Notes under the pieces: generated by a model | Databases searched by the model: none | Told to the model about the DNA's origin: nothing | Seen by the model: only the letters and a program-made list of their open reading frames with translations | DNA from: Choristoneura fumiferana | Taxonomy: Eukaryota > Arthropoda > Insecta > Lepidoptera > Tortricidae | Direction: 5' to 3' | DNA length: 64,000 bases | Assembly: GCF_025370935.1 (NCBI RefSeq) | Contig: NC_133497.1 | Location: forward strand, 1,407,533-1,471,532 | Program-made: the position numbers and the translations under genes | Part shown: positions 51,101-59,993 of the stretch, piece after piece | Layout: the number at the start of each line of letters is the position of its first letter | Numbering within the stretch: position 1 is the first letter of the stretch

Positions 51101-54100
51101 TGTTCCGCAGATTTTTTTACCTATAATGCAAAATCCAGTTTCGAGTATGCTGCCCACAAAAGCCGTATTCGTTTGTGCAGTTCGCTAGTTTGGTTATCTT
51201 TGCCCATCCTGATCTCCTGTCCCAAGTATACGTACTTCTTTACCTGGTCTACGGTGGTTTGGTTGATGGTTGTGCGTACGTTATTTCCATCTATGTTCGT
51301 CATAATCTTGTTTTTTTTCAAGTTCATTTCCAAACCAAGTTGTAAAGAGACGTCACTCAACTCCTGAATGTGTACTCCTGTAATTCTTCAGGATTATCCG
51401 TGAGATGAACTATGTCATCTGCGAACCTTAAGTTATTCAGTCTAGCTCCTGATATATTTAGACCTCGATTTTCCCATGCGAGTTTTTTGAAAACATCTTC
51501 CAGAACCAGAGTAAACAGCTTTGGATTAACTGGCTTTTTCCCCCTTTTTTAGTTCGCTTTTTTTTTTTCTAATAAAAGCTTGTTTTTGTTACACCTCAAG
51601 TTACATTATTGAAGTTGTAATAGTACGAAACCCAATTTTTTTCCGGTAATAAATATGGTGTGTCTTTGGCGTAGTGTAGCATTTTAATGTAGAAAAAAAA
51701 TTTGAAATCGGTTCAGTACTTTTTGAGTTTATTCGTAAGCAACATCCAAAATGAGTATAGACTAGTATAGAAATAAAAAAAAGAGTCAAGAGTATTTGGG
51801 ATTGCCAGCAAGTAAAAAAAAAAAAACAGTCAGAAGATACTGTCGAAGAAGACGCGGATTGCGAAAAATACCAAGACGAATAAAAAACACATTTCCCTAA
51901 ATTATTTGACCGTATTGATTGATTATTGTTACGATTAATCAATAATACAAACTAAAATAAGTATTTGCCATTTTTAAAGTCCCATAATATTTTGACCAGT
52001 TGCTGATTACGCTAATTTATTTTACATGGATTGGATTGATTTAAGCTGTTACTTCAATTTAATTTTTCATTTTGAGAATCTAAACCAGCTTACAACACTT
52101 TATATGATCAAAAGTACTGTACATTGTCCAATTACGACATTTATGCTTTCCCAAAAAAATACACTTTCTACTATTTCATACATTATTGTACTGATGTAAC
52201 TCCGTTCTCGTGGATTAAAACAAAATATTCAAATGCTGTAACCCACCAAAACTTCTTTGCTGACTACTTTAGAGAAGATTTTTACCAAGAGAATGATAGC
52301 CTAGCCAAATATACATCATTTCCCAAAGAATGGTTACTTTAGACCAAACAGATCATGAGTTATGATTTTTTTAGTAAATTTTAAAAAGTTTTTTGGCTCT
52401 GGTGTAAACTTTACACATTTTGGGTTACAGCGTTTATGCTTTCCACCTTCGATATTTTCAAGGATCTTGTAGTCGGTTCCATTTTTTGTTATTTTTTTTT
52501 GGAGTCGGTTTTACTTTTTTGTTAAAAAAAATCTTTATTTCTCACTCTTTCGTGATTCGTAGCCAAAGTACATCTCACAACGATTCCATGAAGCCCAACT
52601 CGGCATAGTTACGTTGTTTTATAACAGAGTTCCGTTGCCTACCTTCCGGCTTCAGCATCAGATCAGTTCGAATGAATCATTAACTTAAAGCTCCTTCTTA
52701 GTCGCTTATCTAGGTATATTAACAATGATCGTTTATAGACGAGCGAGCATTACTTAACTTTGACGAGTTCCATTGGTCATCTACAGCCTTCTTCATCAGG
52801 TCCAGTTTACCAAATGATACTTTCTGAATGTAAATGCTTATCCTAATGCTAAAAATGTCAAAATCGCTATAGGTGTGCCTATAAAAATTGAGGTTTGCAT
52901 TCGATTTCCCTAGGATCCCATCATCAGATCTTGATTTGGTGACAATGGAACCACCTCAGAAGAGTACTGTGGGGACTGTTACTTGGTGAGAGCTTAGGTA
53001 CTGGGGATCAACGCGCGTGACTTTAAACTGTTATGAAATAAATAACTTCTTCAATCATTAATTAATTATATTTTATTTTAGAACTTGGTAGTACTTATAA
53101 ATAGATTTACATAGAATGGCACCAGCCGCTTAATCGGGAGCAATCTGCGCTCCCGGCATGTATACCGCTGTCAATCTAACCTGCCAGGTGGTCAGTTTTA
53201 CCACCTGCCCGCGGTATACAGCCTAGTTCCTACAGTACCCTTTCGAATAAAAAAATAATTTTGAAAATCGGTCCACAATTGACTGAGTAATCGGCGAACA
53301 TACATAAAAAAAATTGGAACATAGAACCTCCTCCTTTTTTGAAGTCGGTTAAAAAGTAAAAAATAATTATGCACTACCTAGCTTTTGCCCGCGACTTCAT
53401 CTGCGAAGAATTCGTTTATCCCTATCCCGCGGGGACTATGCTGATTTCCCGCAAAAATTAGCCTGTTAATTTAGCATAATTACCTAGGAATATTTTTTTA
53501 TCTAAGTGTAGTCGGTGTCGGGGGACTGCTAAGGTTAATATTTTAAAAATACAACATTATGTACTTCGTGTAATTGTGTCAATGGCTGATTATGAATAGT
53601 TGCATACATTACTTTTTCTACGAGTGAACTAAATGAACTAAAAGTAGTTACTAGTTTTAGTTCATTGATATGGACCTCCGCAAAGTAACGCCTGATCCAA
53701 AAAAATATTTTTCTTCGAGCTCGAAATAGAAATAAATGAGGCAGTTAATAATGTAATAGAATGGCTTACTCAAAATAACTTAACGATAAATCTTAATAAA
53801 ACCAAAATTATGCATTTTCGACAGCTAATACCAATGATTCCTGTCAACTGTAATTATCAAGGACATGTTATAGAATCTGTTGATGTAACTAAATTCTTAG
53901 GTATAGCAATGGACAATCATCTGTCGTGGAAACCACATACCGAAGATGTTTGTAAAAGATTAAATAAATATGCTTTTGCTCTGTACAAACTTGCTAAACA
54001 AGTTAGTCTCGATGCAGTTATGTCAGCTTATCATGCTTATGTTGGATCAACTCTGCGTTATGGCATTATTTTTTGGGGAAACTCTTCAAAGCTGTGTTTT

Positions 54101-57100
54101 TGGTACTGCTTGCTATGTGTTGGTGTTCAATAAAGAGTTATTGTAATATTGTATCCAGCATGAATATGAAGTTTACGAGCTTGAGAAGTGTTTTTTTTTT
54201 TACTGCAGTGTTATCTCGGATCAAAAGGAAAATAGCATGAACAGAATACCTGGTTGGCAGACGGCGACGTGGTCCCAGGTGCCGTCGACGCAGTGCATGT
54301 TCAGCAGAACGCTGCCGGGGTAGTAGAAGAGGCGGTTGCACTCCGGCACGACCTCCGTACCGTGAGGCTCTAGCTCGTTGCACACCCGGGGTCCCGCTTA
54401 CTACCATGCGATCTCCAGTTATTTTGCAAGTGTAATTGACGCTTGGGTCCGGCGTCAGTCGGCAGAAACCTAGAAGGAAGGTTAAGCTGAGAGCGCGACG
54501 TCGAGTAGAAATAAATGTGTTGTTTAATTGATAAGTATTGTAGCTGCTGCATGAACAGACAGTACCACAACAGTGTTGTTTCGATTTTAGGTCTCTGTGA
54601 GCATGTCTAAACAGGTCGTCCCTGACAAGTGTTTTCAAGAGCTGTAAACAGCTATGTCGATGTTAGTTTCAAGTGTCATTTATATATATAAAATTCAAAG
54701 TCCTGACTGACGACTGATATATCAACGCACAGCCCAAACCGCTGGGTCTAGAAACTTGAAATTTAGAATACTCTTATATATGTTCCTTAATAGGTGTAGA
54801 CGGGCACTAAAGAAGGATTTTTCAAAATTCCCACGGGATAGGGAATAAATGGGATTTATATTTTAACTTCAAAATGGCCCGATTTCCGTAACTATAATTA
54901 TTAGAAATTTCAACTTTGGCGTGCAAGTTGTTAATACTAACATTTAAATTTGGGGTACATACATTTACTTTCTGCGATCTTATTTTTCGTGTTTTGGTTG
55001 ATTTTTCGGAGGATTATATGGAAATACAAATACAGACAGACGTTGTTTTAGACAGGATGGTGCATGGAATTCAAAAATCAACATACATACGTCCCTATCT
55101 AATTAATCATAATTCGTACAAACTTTGAAACACTGTTTCGCTGATTCAGAGGTGGAATTTTGGAAAACGTTAAAGTAGGTACTGCGCGTTTCTTCTGCCC
55201 GCAACGACTATAAAACACGATATAGGATTATATCGCGAGAAATTGTAAAGTTCCCGCGGGAAATAAATTACTGGACTACGGGAAATGATTATAAATCTTG
55301 AAATAATAACCGCTGGGCTTAGAGTCTTGAAATTTGGTACGTAGATAGCTGGACGTCTGGAATAACACATAAGCGACTTTTTGACCCGATATTCCCACGG
55401 GATACCTAGGGATAAAATCTCGAAATAACAACCACTGGGCTTAGAGCCATGAAATTTGGTATGCAGGCAGCTGGATGTCTAGAAAAACACATAGACGACT
55501 TTTGACCATCGGGTTATCAGGTGTGAATATCGATTCCCACGGGATACCTGGGGATAAAATGTCGAAATAACAACCGCTGGGCTTAGAGGCATGAATTTTG
55601 GTACTTAGGTAGCCGGACGTCTGGATTAACACATACGCTACTTTTTATCCCGATATTCCCACGGGATAGTTTTGTTACTAAGGGACTCCATACATCCCTG
55701 TGTTATTATTATTATTATTTTGTATTTTTTTCTTTAATTGCATACTGTAGTTTTTAAGTATTTTATTTGTAATTACTTTATTTTGAAAAAATGACTGCCA
55801 ACTTTCTTGCGGCGCATTCTTCTTGGCAATGATGGTCTTTCTGAAAGCACTGGTAGTTTAAAAAATGACGTGTAAAAGTGCCCGTTGCAGCCTATTTACT
55901 GAATAAATGATTTGAATTGTGTTAAATACTTGTGATGTATACATATCATTTAATAATATTGTAAATCTGTTAAAAAATATATATACCTCGTTGAGTTTCT
56001 TGCCGGATTCTTCTCAACAGAGGTTTTTCCGAACCGGTGGTAGATTTATTTTTGTCATTCATAAGTGCTTGTTATAGCCTAAATTGAATAAAGATATTTT
56101 GACTTTGACTTTGAATTAGAATTTTAATTTGGATAGAGAACATTTTTGAAATTTTAGCACTGGGTTTAGAGTCTTAAATTTTGTACAGTTATTCACAACA
56201 CAACCTCAATGAAGATCACGATATAAATTTTGGAAATTTCCAGGGAAATTTTTGTAACATCCCGAAAATTTCAATTGCAACTACCAGACTGAATAGTTTA
56301 CGCGTGCGAAGCCGCGGGTAAAAGCTAGTAGAATTATAAATAAATCGTGTTACTTACTTAATGAGTTGATTGGTTTGGCGTAGGTATTTAATGTTTATTT
56401 TGATTTTTTTTTAAAGCATATTTAAGTTATAGCTTGTTTTTCAAAACTGTATTTGTAGCTATATTTATGTATATTTTAGTCTCTCAAGTGATGTGTAAGT
56501 ACATCAAAACTGAACGTACATTATTAATTTAATCAGGCGCTCCTTTCTTTGGCCAGCGCCTTAGTTTGGCGGTGCAGAGGGGCAATGCGGCCTCAGTCCT
56601 GGGGACGATGCCCCAAGTGGACGATCTCAAGGGAATTTTTTATTTGTAATTTTTAGCTTTGTAAAATTTTGATTTTTTAATAAAAAGGCGCTACTTTGCA
56701 TACCAACATAGACATACCAATTACCTAAAACAATTAGTTTGCTTACCCGCGACTTTATGATGCCTTTATGAAAGAAATGTGTGTTCATGCAGTTCCTCCA
56801 CCTCCACACTCTAGCATGCTGAACGGTTGTATGTTGCTCTGAAGATGAGTTCTGGCTGAATTCGAAACGCATCAGGGTAATGTGGTGGTGGTGATAGATG
56901 GATTTGTGTGATTTGTGGGTGTTCATAGAGTGTAGAGGAGGAGAAAATGCATGAACACACATTTTACGGCAAAATTGATTTTATTTTAAAAGCAGTTATC
57001 ATAAAGGGCGCGAGTGAGCAAAGTAATTGTGTCAGTTCGTTGAACGTACATCAACATTTTCGAATCTGTGCTATCAGCCCTTGAGGAGTTCCGTCATCAG

Positions 57101-58159
57101 CAGTCGACCCTGGCTGCAGCATCAGATGGCGTTTATCATATAAACGCATTGTCATTGAAATTTAACAATAATGAAAAGTATTTTTTGTGTGCCGTCAACT
57201 TTTGAGGAGTTCCCTTCTATGAAGACGATCCTGGACAGGATGAGCAGGATGTCACTGCTTAATTATTGTATTGTTACCAGATTTACATCAGTTTGCCAAA
57301 TCTCCAGTCCCTAAATTTATTACTTTAGCTTGTTCGTTTTCTGATTCAGTGGGAATAACTATAAAATCATCTTTATTCGTTTTATCCCGTGGGATTTTCG
57401 GAAAATCTTTGAAACATTTTGTTACCTGTTAGCCTGTTAGGTAGATATACCTATATACCAAATTTGAAGTCTCTAATATTTATAACTACGGGGTTAAGGC
57501 CACTTCGAAGCAAAAATATAAAGCTGTCAAAAACAAGCTATAACTTAAATATGCTCTAAAAAACGAAATTAAACATTACCATTACATTACATACGCCAAA
57601 CCAATCAACTCATTATGTAACACAATCCATACTATTATTTTAAATGCGATAGTGTGTGCGTTTGTATGTTTGTCCGTCTTTCACGTCGAAACGGAGCGAC
57701 GGATCGACGTGATTTTTGGCATAGAGATAGTTTATGGGCCAGAGAGTGACATAGGCTACTTTTTATCCCGAAAAAAAGCACAGTTCCCGAGGGAACAGCG
57801 CGTGATAACCGAATTCCACGCGGGCGAAGCCGCGGGCAAAAGCTAGTTAGATTATATAACCATTTGCAATGCCGAAGCATTTGATTGTTCAGGACTATCA
57901 TTGGCAAGATTCAGTAAAGAAGACTAGAAGAACAACAAGATTCAAGAATAATGAAGCTACTTACGGGTGCACTGTGGCATAGGTTGGGGCCAAGAATTTC
58001 CGCCAAAACAGTACGTCGTATTGCTTCCAACCACTCCATACCCAGGATCACAGGTTACAGTCAAACCAGCAAAGTCGTAGACTTGTCCCGGCACGGCTGC
58101 TGGCTTGTTGTAGACAGTGTAGGTGCCATGCGGTGGATATGCGGGCAGCACGCAGCCAC
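36023..58159 (-). CDS. HP14: Modular serine protease copy B, HP14/ModSP type (six exons, incomplete)
   Basis: Six exons match copy A in order: 58159-57965, 54469-54250, 41117-40956, 40621-40503, 40065-39889 and 36182-36023. His and Asp of the triad are present (40614-40616 and 40006-40008), but no GDSGG exon is found between 36023 and the gap, so the visible copy could not encode a protease. The Wonton exon has a 4-base length difference that breaks the frame. Upstream (58160-59778) no LDLa exon is seen. This may be a duplicated exon block of the same gene or the other haplotype of copy A. Confidence 0.7.
37414..38040. mobile_element. ~630-bp insertion present only in copy B
   Basis: Copy A continues from AAACGGTAT straight to a T-run and GTCTAAATAATGACC, while copy B is interrupted. 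A TAT is found at both edges. Inside, GGGTGGAAAGT and ACTTTCCACCC are inverted, and AAGAGATGGAA motifs form a second inverted pair near 37700-37770. The superfamily is unknown. Confidence 0.65.
38604..38715. mobile_element. MITE with CTGTTTCACCATC ends, copy B
   Basis: Counterpart of 13827-13959 with about 21 bases lost from the centre of the hairpin. Ends CTGTTTCACCATCCATTGAT and its inverse are intact. Confidence 0.8.
39889..40065 (-). CDS. HP14: Copy B catalytic aspartate exon
   Basis: Same 177 bp as 17559-17735; the protein is identical, including ADIALV (Asp codon at 40006-40008). The splice sites CAG and GTAATG are kept. Confidence 0.87.
40503..40621 (-). CDS. HP14: Copy B catalytic histidine exon
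   Basis: The 119-bp exon reading AHCFWKTERQ (His codon at 40614-40616), with the same GTGAGT donor as copy A. Bases are identical across the exon as far as I compared. Confidence 0.87.
40956..41117 (-). CDS. HP14: Copy B protease-start exon
   Basis: Same 162-bp exon with NRL/IING and the GC donor ATATCTG/GCAAGTATC. Differences from copy A are Lys to Met after VYD and a silent change in the second Thr codon of DCGTPT. Confidence 0.86.
41376..41585 (+). repeat. Dispersed repeat at the A/B divergence point
   Basis: GCCAAAAGAGGGGTGTTATA, then AGCTCTTAAACGGGTGGACC, is a frequent lepidopteran repeat phrase. Copies A and B are alike up to about 41370 (19035 in A) and then differ until about 54088. 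Confidence 0.55.
41590..42517 (+). mobile_element. 5'-truncated LINE with C-terminal RT region
   Basis: An open frame (41620-42207, 195 aa) reads NWKSHIKNVCAKLRILLTQF and later NYYGRRTSNYLIPQIYNELP, homologous to the thumb and C-terminus of the LINE at 22640-26100. It finishes with a 3' region and a TCTA repeat tail at about 42500-42513. No catalytic box remains. Confidence 0.8.
42540..42837 (-). mobile_element. tRNA-derived SINE
   Basis: On the minus strand a tRNA-like head at the high coordinate has a box A (TGGCCTAGTGG) and a box B (GGTTCGATTCC) about 40 bases apart, the internal RNA polymerase III promoter. A tRNA-unrelated body follows, ending in TATTTATTTTTATTTATTTT. The head is not a usable tRNA gene. 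Confidence 0.82.
43183..44505 (+). CDS. CR1 ORF1: PHD-like zinc finger plus SGNH esterase-like domain
   Basis: A 440-residue protein. Residues 11-60 have the Cys/His pattern of a PHD finger (CFEC, CCLC, HLDC, CVKC). Residues 157-205 are a likely coiled coil. Residues 270-425 resemble the esterase domain known in CR1-like ORF1 proteins, with LFGGKQCAG at the nucleophile block and SIGEHDDNP at the Asn block. The usual GDS is GGK here and the final D-x-x-H is not evident, so esterase activity is doubtful as read. The role in the family is RNA/membrane-related assembly of the retrotransposon particle, not fully known. Confidence 0.85.
   Translation: MAPSANKKMKCFECAQEITRNEYLKCCLCDHIFHLDCTSNVTYRRFLIMSKSTKLSWKCVKCRTASECNPLVAPSTLLKSSPEFLDLKKNSDNTMNESRSSTDNVTFRKQRRVKSTSSSLDHTEINCSDTQTTSSCSTPVNDGPSSLPNLTESLQIHNLKEEIATLTTQLGSAHDEIACLNSEVFRLTKGYSELEAQIAMLKKLLDDVHPAISRSTPKSSKKKKTRKSQNRSNLDSLYHLSFDNAKNIKEHNEVPVTISTETGAPETTLKGDQPRNGKKRTIFLFGGKQCAGVAPKLVNMREDDELVKYKIMSYIKPSASTQQIVDTISSCKFSEGDKIVLSIGEHDDNPMEMMSSLNKALECLENYHVFIVSIRKSEGIKTDIVNYMLQQSCLKADNVKFIDILNRNTGSRRIFLNSMCKKLNATIDQVDYKTEYYGWL
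44697..44780 (-). mobile_element. SINE-like 3' end inserted before CR1 endonuclease
   Basis: AATTCAAATGATTTATTCAG, then AGGCCGCAATGGGCACTTTT, is the inverse of the 3' stretch at 190-285 and 29640-29710. It is flanked by CTCAA, a possible target duplication. Confidence 0.65.
44781..46308 (+). pseudogene. CR1 ORF2 endonuclease domain, interrupted
   Basis: The first piece (to about 45112) holds AHVNIQSLTAHKLAQ and ELLLISEHHRKAAEL; the second (from about 45652) holds FVLCVYRPNTT, VMCGDFNTNIL and LAISDHTLQF. These are the Asn, Glu, Asp/Asn and S-D-H blocks of the LINE endonuclease. The split is caused by a nested insertion, and a one-base frameshift lies near 46285. Confidence 0.85.
45115..45650 (-). 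mobile_element. Nested insertion splitting the CR1 endonuclease
   Basis: The left edge has AATAG/AAATAG repeats and TTTATTCGCTAAACAC, which read on the minus strand as a LINE/SINE 3' end. The interior has an inverted GGCCGGGTAGGCC motif, CCAACACTATGC-like sequence and A-rich tracts. The family and the exact ends are not resolved. Confidence 0.5.
46332..46707 (+). pseudogene. CR1 ORF2 linker up to the first MITE
   Basis: The frame continues ORF2 after the break near 46285 (LARKNHTERKISVSKN, ETWKVINDNIKG, ELRRTIKWLK) and stops being CR1 at 46708, where the first MITE begins. Confidence 0.8.
46708..47399. mobile_element. MITE 1 in CR1 ORF2 (692 bp, 9-bp TSD)
   Basis: The ends are GGTGTACTGCCTTTTCGGCG and the inverse of GGTTTACTAATGTATCGGCG. 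It is flanked by GGCTTAAAG at 46699-46707 and 47400-47408. The interior is rich in TTTGC/GCAAA and has a GCGAGCGAGCGAAGCGAGCG run near 46982. Nine-base duplications are usual for Mutator-like elements; no transposase is present. Confidence 0.85.
47400..47559 (+). pseudogene. 160-bp CR1 ORF2 piece between the two MITEs
   Basis: Reads DKKSCGYDDISSSVIKYIAD and INLSLTEGKFPTRLKKANLK, the start of the RT domain of CR1. It proves that two separate MITE insertions, not one large one, split the ORF. Confidence 0.88.
47560..48277. mobile_element. MITE 2 in CR1 ORF2, opposite orientation (718 bp, 9-bp TSD)
   Basis: It is the inverse of MITE 1: it starts GGGTTACTAATGTTTTGGCG and ends with the inverse of GGTGTACTGCCTTTTCGGCG. 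It is flanked by AAAGCCAAT at 47551-47559 and 48278-48286. The interior matches MITE 1 inverted, with small differences. Confidence 0.85.
48278..49664 (+). pseudogene. CR1 reverse transcriptase and C-terminus
   Basis: RT blocks in order: NNYRPIALLTIFYKNFEKI, LLDLSKAFDHVDH, GVNQGSILGP and MFADDIIS (FADD at 48822-48833), then the thumb. One in-frame TAA at 49053-49055 separates the last 200 codons, which otherwise continue in the same frame to 49664. Apart from that stop the domain is intact. Confidence 0.88.
50325..50500. mobile_element. Nested repeat with GGAC/AGAC microsatellite
   Basis: This repeat interrupts sequence that is continuous in the copy A element near 21690. It has GGACGGACGGACAGACAGAC at about 50400 and ends GGCTCCGGAACCCTAAAAA, a relative of the GGGTTCCG repeats. 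Confidence 0.7.
50690..51540 (-). pseudogene. RTE-like reverse transcriptase fragment (copy B TIR element)
   Basis: The minus strand reads DVSLQLGLEMNLKKNKIMTN, VKKYVYLGQEIRM and further degraded RT sequence, matching 20640-21480. Several frame breaks are present. Confidence 0.8.
52453..53720. other. Mixed repeats, no gene
   Basis: 52480-52740 matches 26745-26930 in inverse orientation (AAGTACATCTCACAACGATT). 52680-53340 contains GGACCTGATGAAG-type and GAAGTCGGTT repeat ends. 53120-53215 has two short GC hairpins (GGGAGCAATCTGCGCTCCC; CAGGTGGTcagttttACCACCTG). I see no host coding sequence. Confidence 0.5.
53722..54087 (+). pseudogene. LINE RT thumb fragment
   Basis: The frame reads NLTINLNKTKIMHF, VDVTKFLGIAMDNHLSWKPH and STLRYGIIFWGNSS, closely related to the LINE at 11179-13119 (LRYGIIFWGNS). 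Both ends are truncated; the right end joins the TTGTA-tailed sequence shared with 26268. Confidence 0.82.
54250..54469 (-). CDS. HP14: Copy B Wonton-like exon, frame broken
   Basis: Compared with 27260-27475 it is four bases longer, with the change near 54390-54415 next to a CCCGGGG run, so the frame shifts after NYTCKITGD. The second ECNGC cysteine is replaced (GGCTGC versus CGCCTC). Other differences cluster in this exon although the protease exons are nearly identical. It may be a real lesion, or a one-base homopolymer error on top of a three-base difference. Confidence 0.75.
55260..56328 (+). mobile_element. Helitron-like element with satellite, copy B (5'-truncated)
   Basis: It ends AAAAGCTAG (CTAG at 56325-56328) before T. 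It has three satellite units (GCTGGGCTTA-type phrase at 55312, 55433 and 55576) versus six in copy A; the last spacing is enlarged by a CATCGGGTTATCAGGTG insertion also seen at 59360. Confidence 0.72.
56345..57623. mobile_element. 1.3-kb TIR element with ~100-bp inverted ends (copy B)
   Basis: TTAATGAGTTGATTGGTTTG at 56360 pairs with the inverse CAAACCAATCAACTCATTAT-type end near 57597-57616, and the pairing extends for about 100 bases with AAGCTATAACTTAAATATGC opposite its inverse. The interior carries the LINE C-terminal fragment (56548-56650). Copy A has the same element without the right end. Confidence 0.7.
57626..57846 (+). mobile_element. Short Helitron-like element (copy B)
   Basis: TC start, CTAG end at 57843-57846 followed by T. 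It matches 31563-31781 almost base for base and occupies the same place next to the Sushi exon. Confidence 0.75.
57965..58159 (-). CDS. HP14: Copy B Sushi/CCP exon
   Basis: A 195-bp phase 1-1 exon with the same four Cys as copy A; changes include Glu to Ala in YNKPEAVPG and Lys to Asn in GSKTTYC. The acceptor GTTCAG is kept but the intron beyond it is unlike copy A. Confidence 0.87.
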
Positions 58160-59185
58160 CTGAACCTATGAAATTTATAAGAAAACTTGGGCTAAGTTGT
58201 AACTACATGTTGATATTATCTAACGGTCTGATAGTAACAATGTGTGGGGACTTATAAAAAGCATCGCATGTGTTCGTAAGTAGCATGTGTGGTTTTTTTT
58301 GAACTTATATAATTACCAATATGATCCAATCTAGTCAAATAAATTTAAAAAATTCTAAGTTAATTTAATTAAAGATCATATAGTTGGTTATATTGTTGAG
58401 CATTCTTCCATGCTTGAAGGATCCTCACCAGTTCATCAGCGAATCTGGTGATGACCACCTTCAGGGGCGTGTGATGGCCAACTGTTGGATCTAAAGACAG
58501 TGAAGCACTGTGGTGCGACACACATCATAAGCGATGCTGTGTCTGTACTGCGGTGTGGAGCTAGCTTTAGATCCGATGTGAAGTTCGCATTGCATGGTGG
58601 TGCGACACACCTCATAAACGATGCTGTGTCTATACTGCTATGTAAGGCTAGCTTTACACGCGGTTGTCTTTGGCAATATGTGTCATAGACACAGTAATGT
58701 TGGAAAATGTCATAAACACTATTATTATTATTTTTTTGCCTTAGCCAAACATAAATAAGCACTTAGTTTAGCTACTGCCATGAATGATCCTTTCGGCAGG
58801 TTTTGTTCATTCGAGCTGCGGGCTTGTGAGTTGGCCATTTAAGGGCATGTTCCCAATGTTTATTAAGGCTGGTCTCATTTAACCTGCAGGTCAGCTCTAG
58901 CAGAGCTATGGTAGACCTTTGTTAACTATTCCTGCCTAGGTAGGTTAGTCCTAACCTCAATAGGGGGGAGGGATATTGTACTAACTTCTTGCGTCTGTTG
59001 ATTTGAGACTGGCAGCATAGTTCCATTTTTGAATAATATTATATTGAACGGACGCAAGGGTGTTAAAGAGGACTTGTATCCGAGCTGGCCACGTAGGATG
59101 TTGATTGGAAATACACATGAAAATATCGTAAAGAAGTGATTTTCTTAATTAAATAGAGTTTAGTTAGGATAGTGGACCATGCGTC
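58160..59185. other. Gene-free stretch 5' of the copy B Sushi exon
   Basis: It holds a two-unit tandem repeat at 58485-58670 (phrase GGTGCGACACAC; about 94 bp per unit) and an unclassified part (58780-59130). No LDLa exon is recognisable. Confidence 0.5.
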
Positions 59186-59189
59186 CACT

Positions 59190-59520
59190 ACAGTAGGTAG
59201 CTGGACGTCTGAAATAACACATAAAGCGACTTTTTGACCCCGATATTCCCACGAAATAGGGATAAAATCTTGAAATAATAGTCGCTGAGATTAGAGTCAT
59301 GAAATTTGGTATGTAGGTAGCTGGATGTCTAGAAAAACACATAGACGACTTTTTGACCATCGGGTTATCAGGTGGGAATATCGATTCCCACGGGATACCT
59401 AGGAACAAAATAACAACCGCTGGGCTTAGAGGCATGAAATTTGGTACGTAGGTAGCCGAACGTCTGGATTAACACATACGCTACTTTTTATCCCGATATT
59501 CCCACGGGGTAGTTTTATAA
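59190..59520 (+). repeat. Third satellite array of the Helitron family
   Basis: About three units of the ~119-bp repeat (CGATATTCCCACG, TAGGTAGCTGGA, GCTGGGCTTA phrases). It passes at 59520 into the same downstream order as 29460 and 55670, which is then cut by the Copia insertion at 59779. Confidence 0.75.
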
Positions 59521-59778
59521 CTAAGGGACCCCATACATCCCTGTGTTATTATTATTATTATTATTTTGTATTTTTTCTGTAATTGTATACTGTAGTCTTT
59601 AAATATTTGATTTGTAATTATTCTATTTAAAAAAAATGACTTTCTGCCAACTTTCTTGCGGCACATTCTTCTTGGCAATGATGGTCTTTCTGAAAGCGCT
59701 GGTTGTTTAAAAAATAAAGTGTAAAAGTGTCGTTGCGGCCTATTTACTGAATAAATGATTTGAATTCGAATTTTAATT

Positions 59779-59932
59779 TGTTAAAATATATCAAAATAGT
59801 CTTATAGTACCTACTTAGTCGCTAGTAGCGCCATCTATAGTTTTTACTAAACTAGTATCTATTGTGTATACTTATCTGTGGTATTAAAAAATAAATTTAG
59901 TCTGTGTAAAACAACTATCGTGTTTTCTATCA
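59779..59932 (+). repeat. Copia 5' LTR
   Basis: Begins TGTTAAAATATATCAAAATA and ends TTTTCTATCA (TG...CA). 154 bp. The first 38 bases recur at 63919, defining the LTR pair. Confidence 0.85.
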
Positions 59933-59948
59933 GGTTATGGCCCAGACC
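59933..59948 (+). promoter_or_regulatory. Copia primer-binding site
   Basis: GGTTATGGCCCAGACC directly follows the LTR. It resembles the initiator-tRNA-Met fragment site used by insect Copia elements, with one G fewer than the usual run. Confidence 0.75.
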
Positions 59949-59993
59949 GTAAATAATTCCATAAAAACAAGTTAATTTCGTGTATTTATCAAA

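Larger units (their letters stand above)
49850..52452. mobile_element. GCTGTAAC TIR element, copy B, inverted relative to copy A
   Basis: Sequence order and motifs are the reverse complement of 19264-22200: GACGTTACAGCATTTGAAAA near 49880, the LINE fragment at 50690-51540, and the end GCTTTCCACCTTCGA before TA at about 52452. The other TIR is not preserved. It lacks the ~500-bp insertion of copy A and has a nested repeat at 50325-50500. Its flanks differ from those of copy A. Confidence 0.7.

Noticed and set aside
53120..53215. GC hairpins as terminators
   Set aside because: There is no bacterial context; they are parts of dispersed repeats.
58436..58762. Cys-containing minus-strand frame as an LDLa exon of the protease
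   Set aside because: The cysteines come from a two-unit DNA tandem repeat; there is no acidic LDLa signature and no splice sites in phase.
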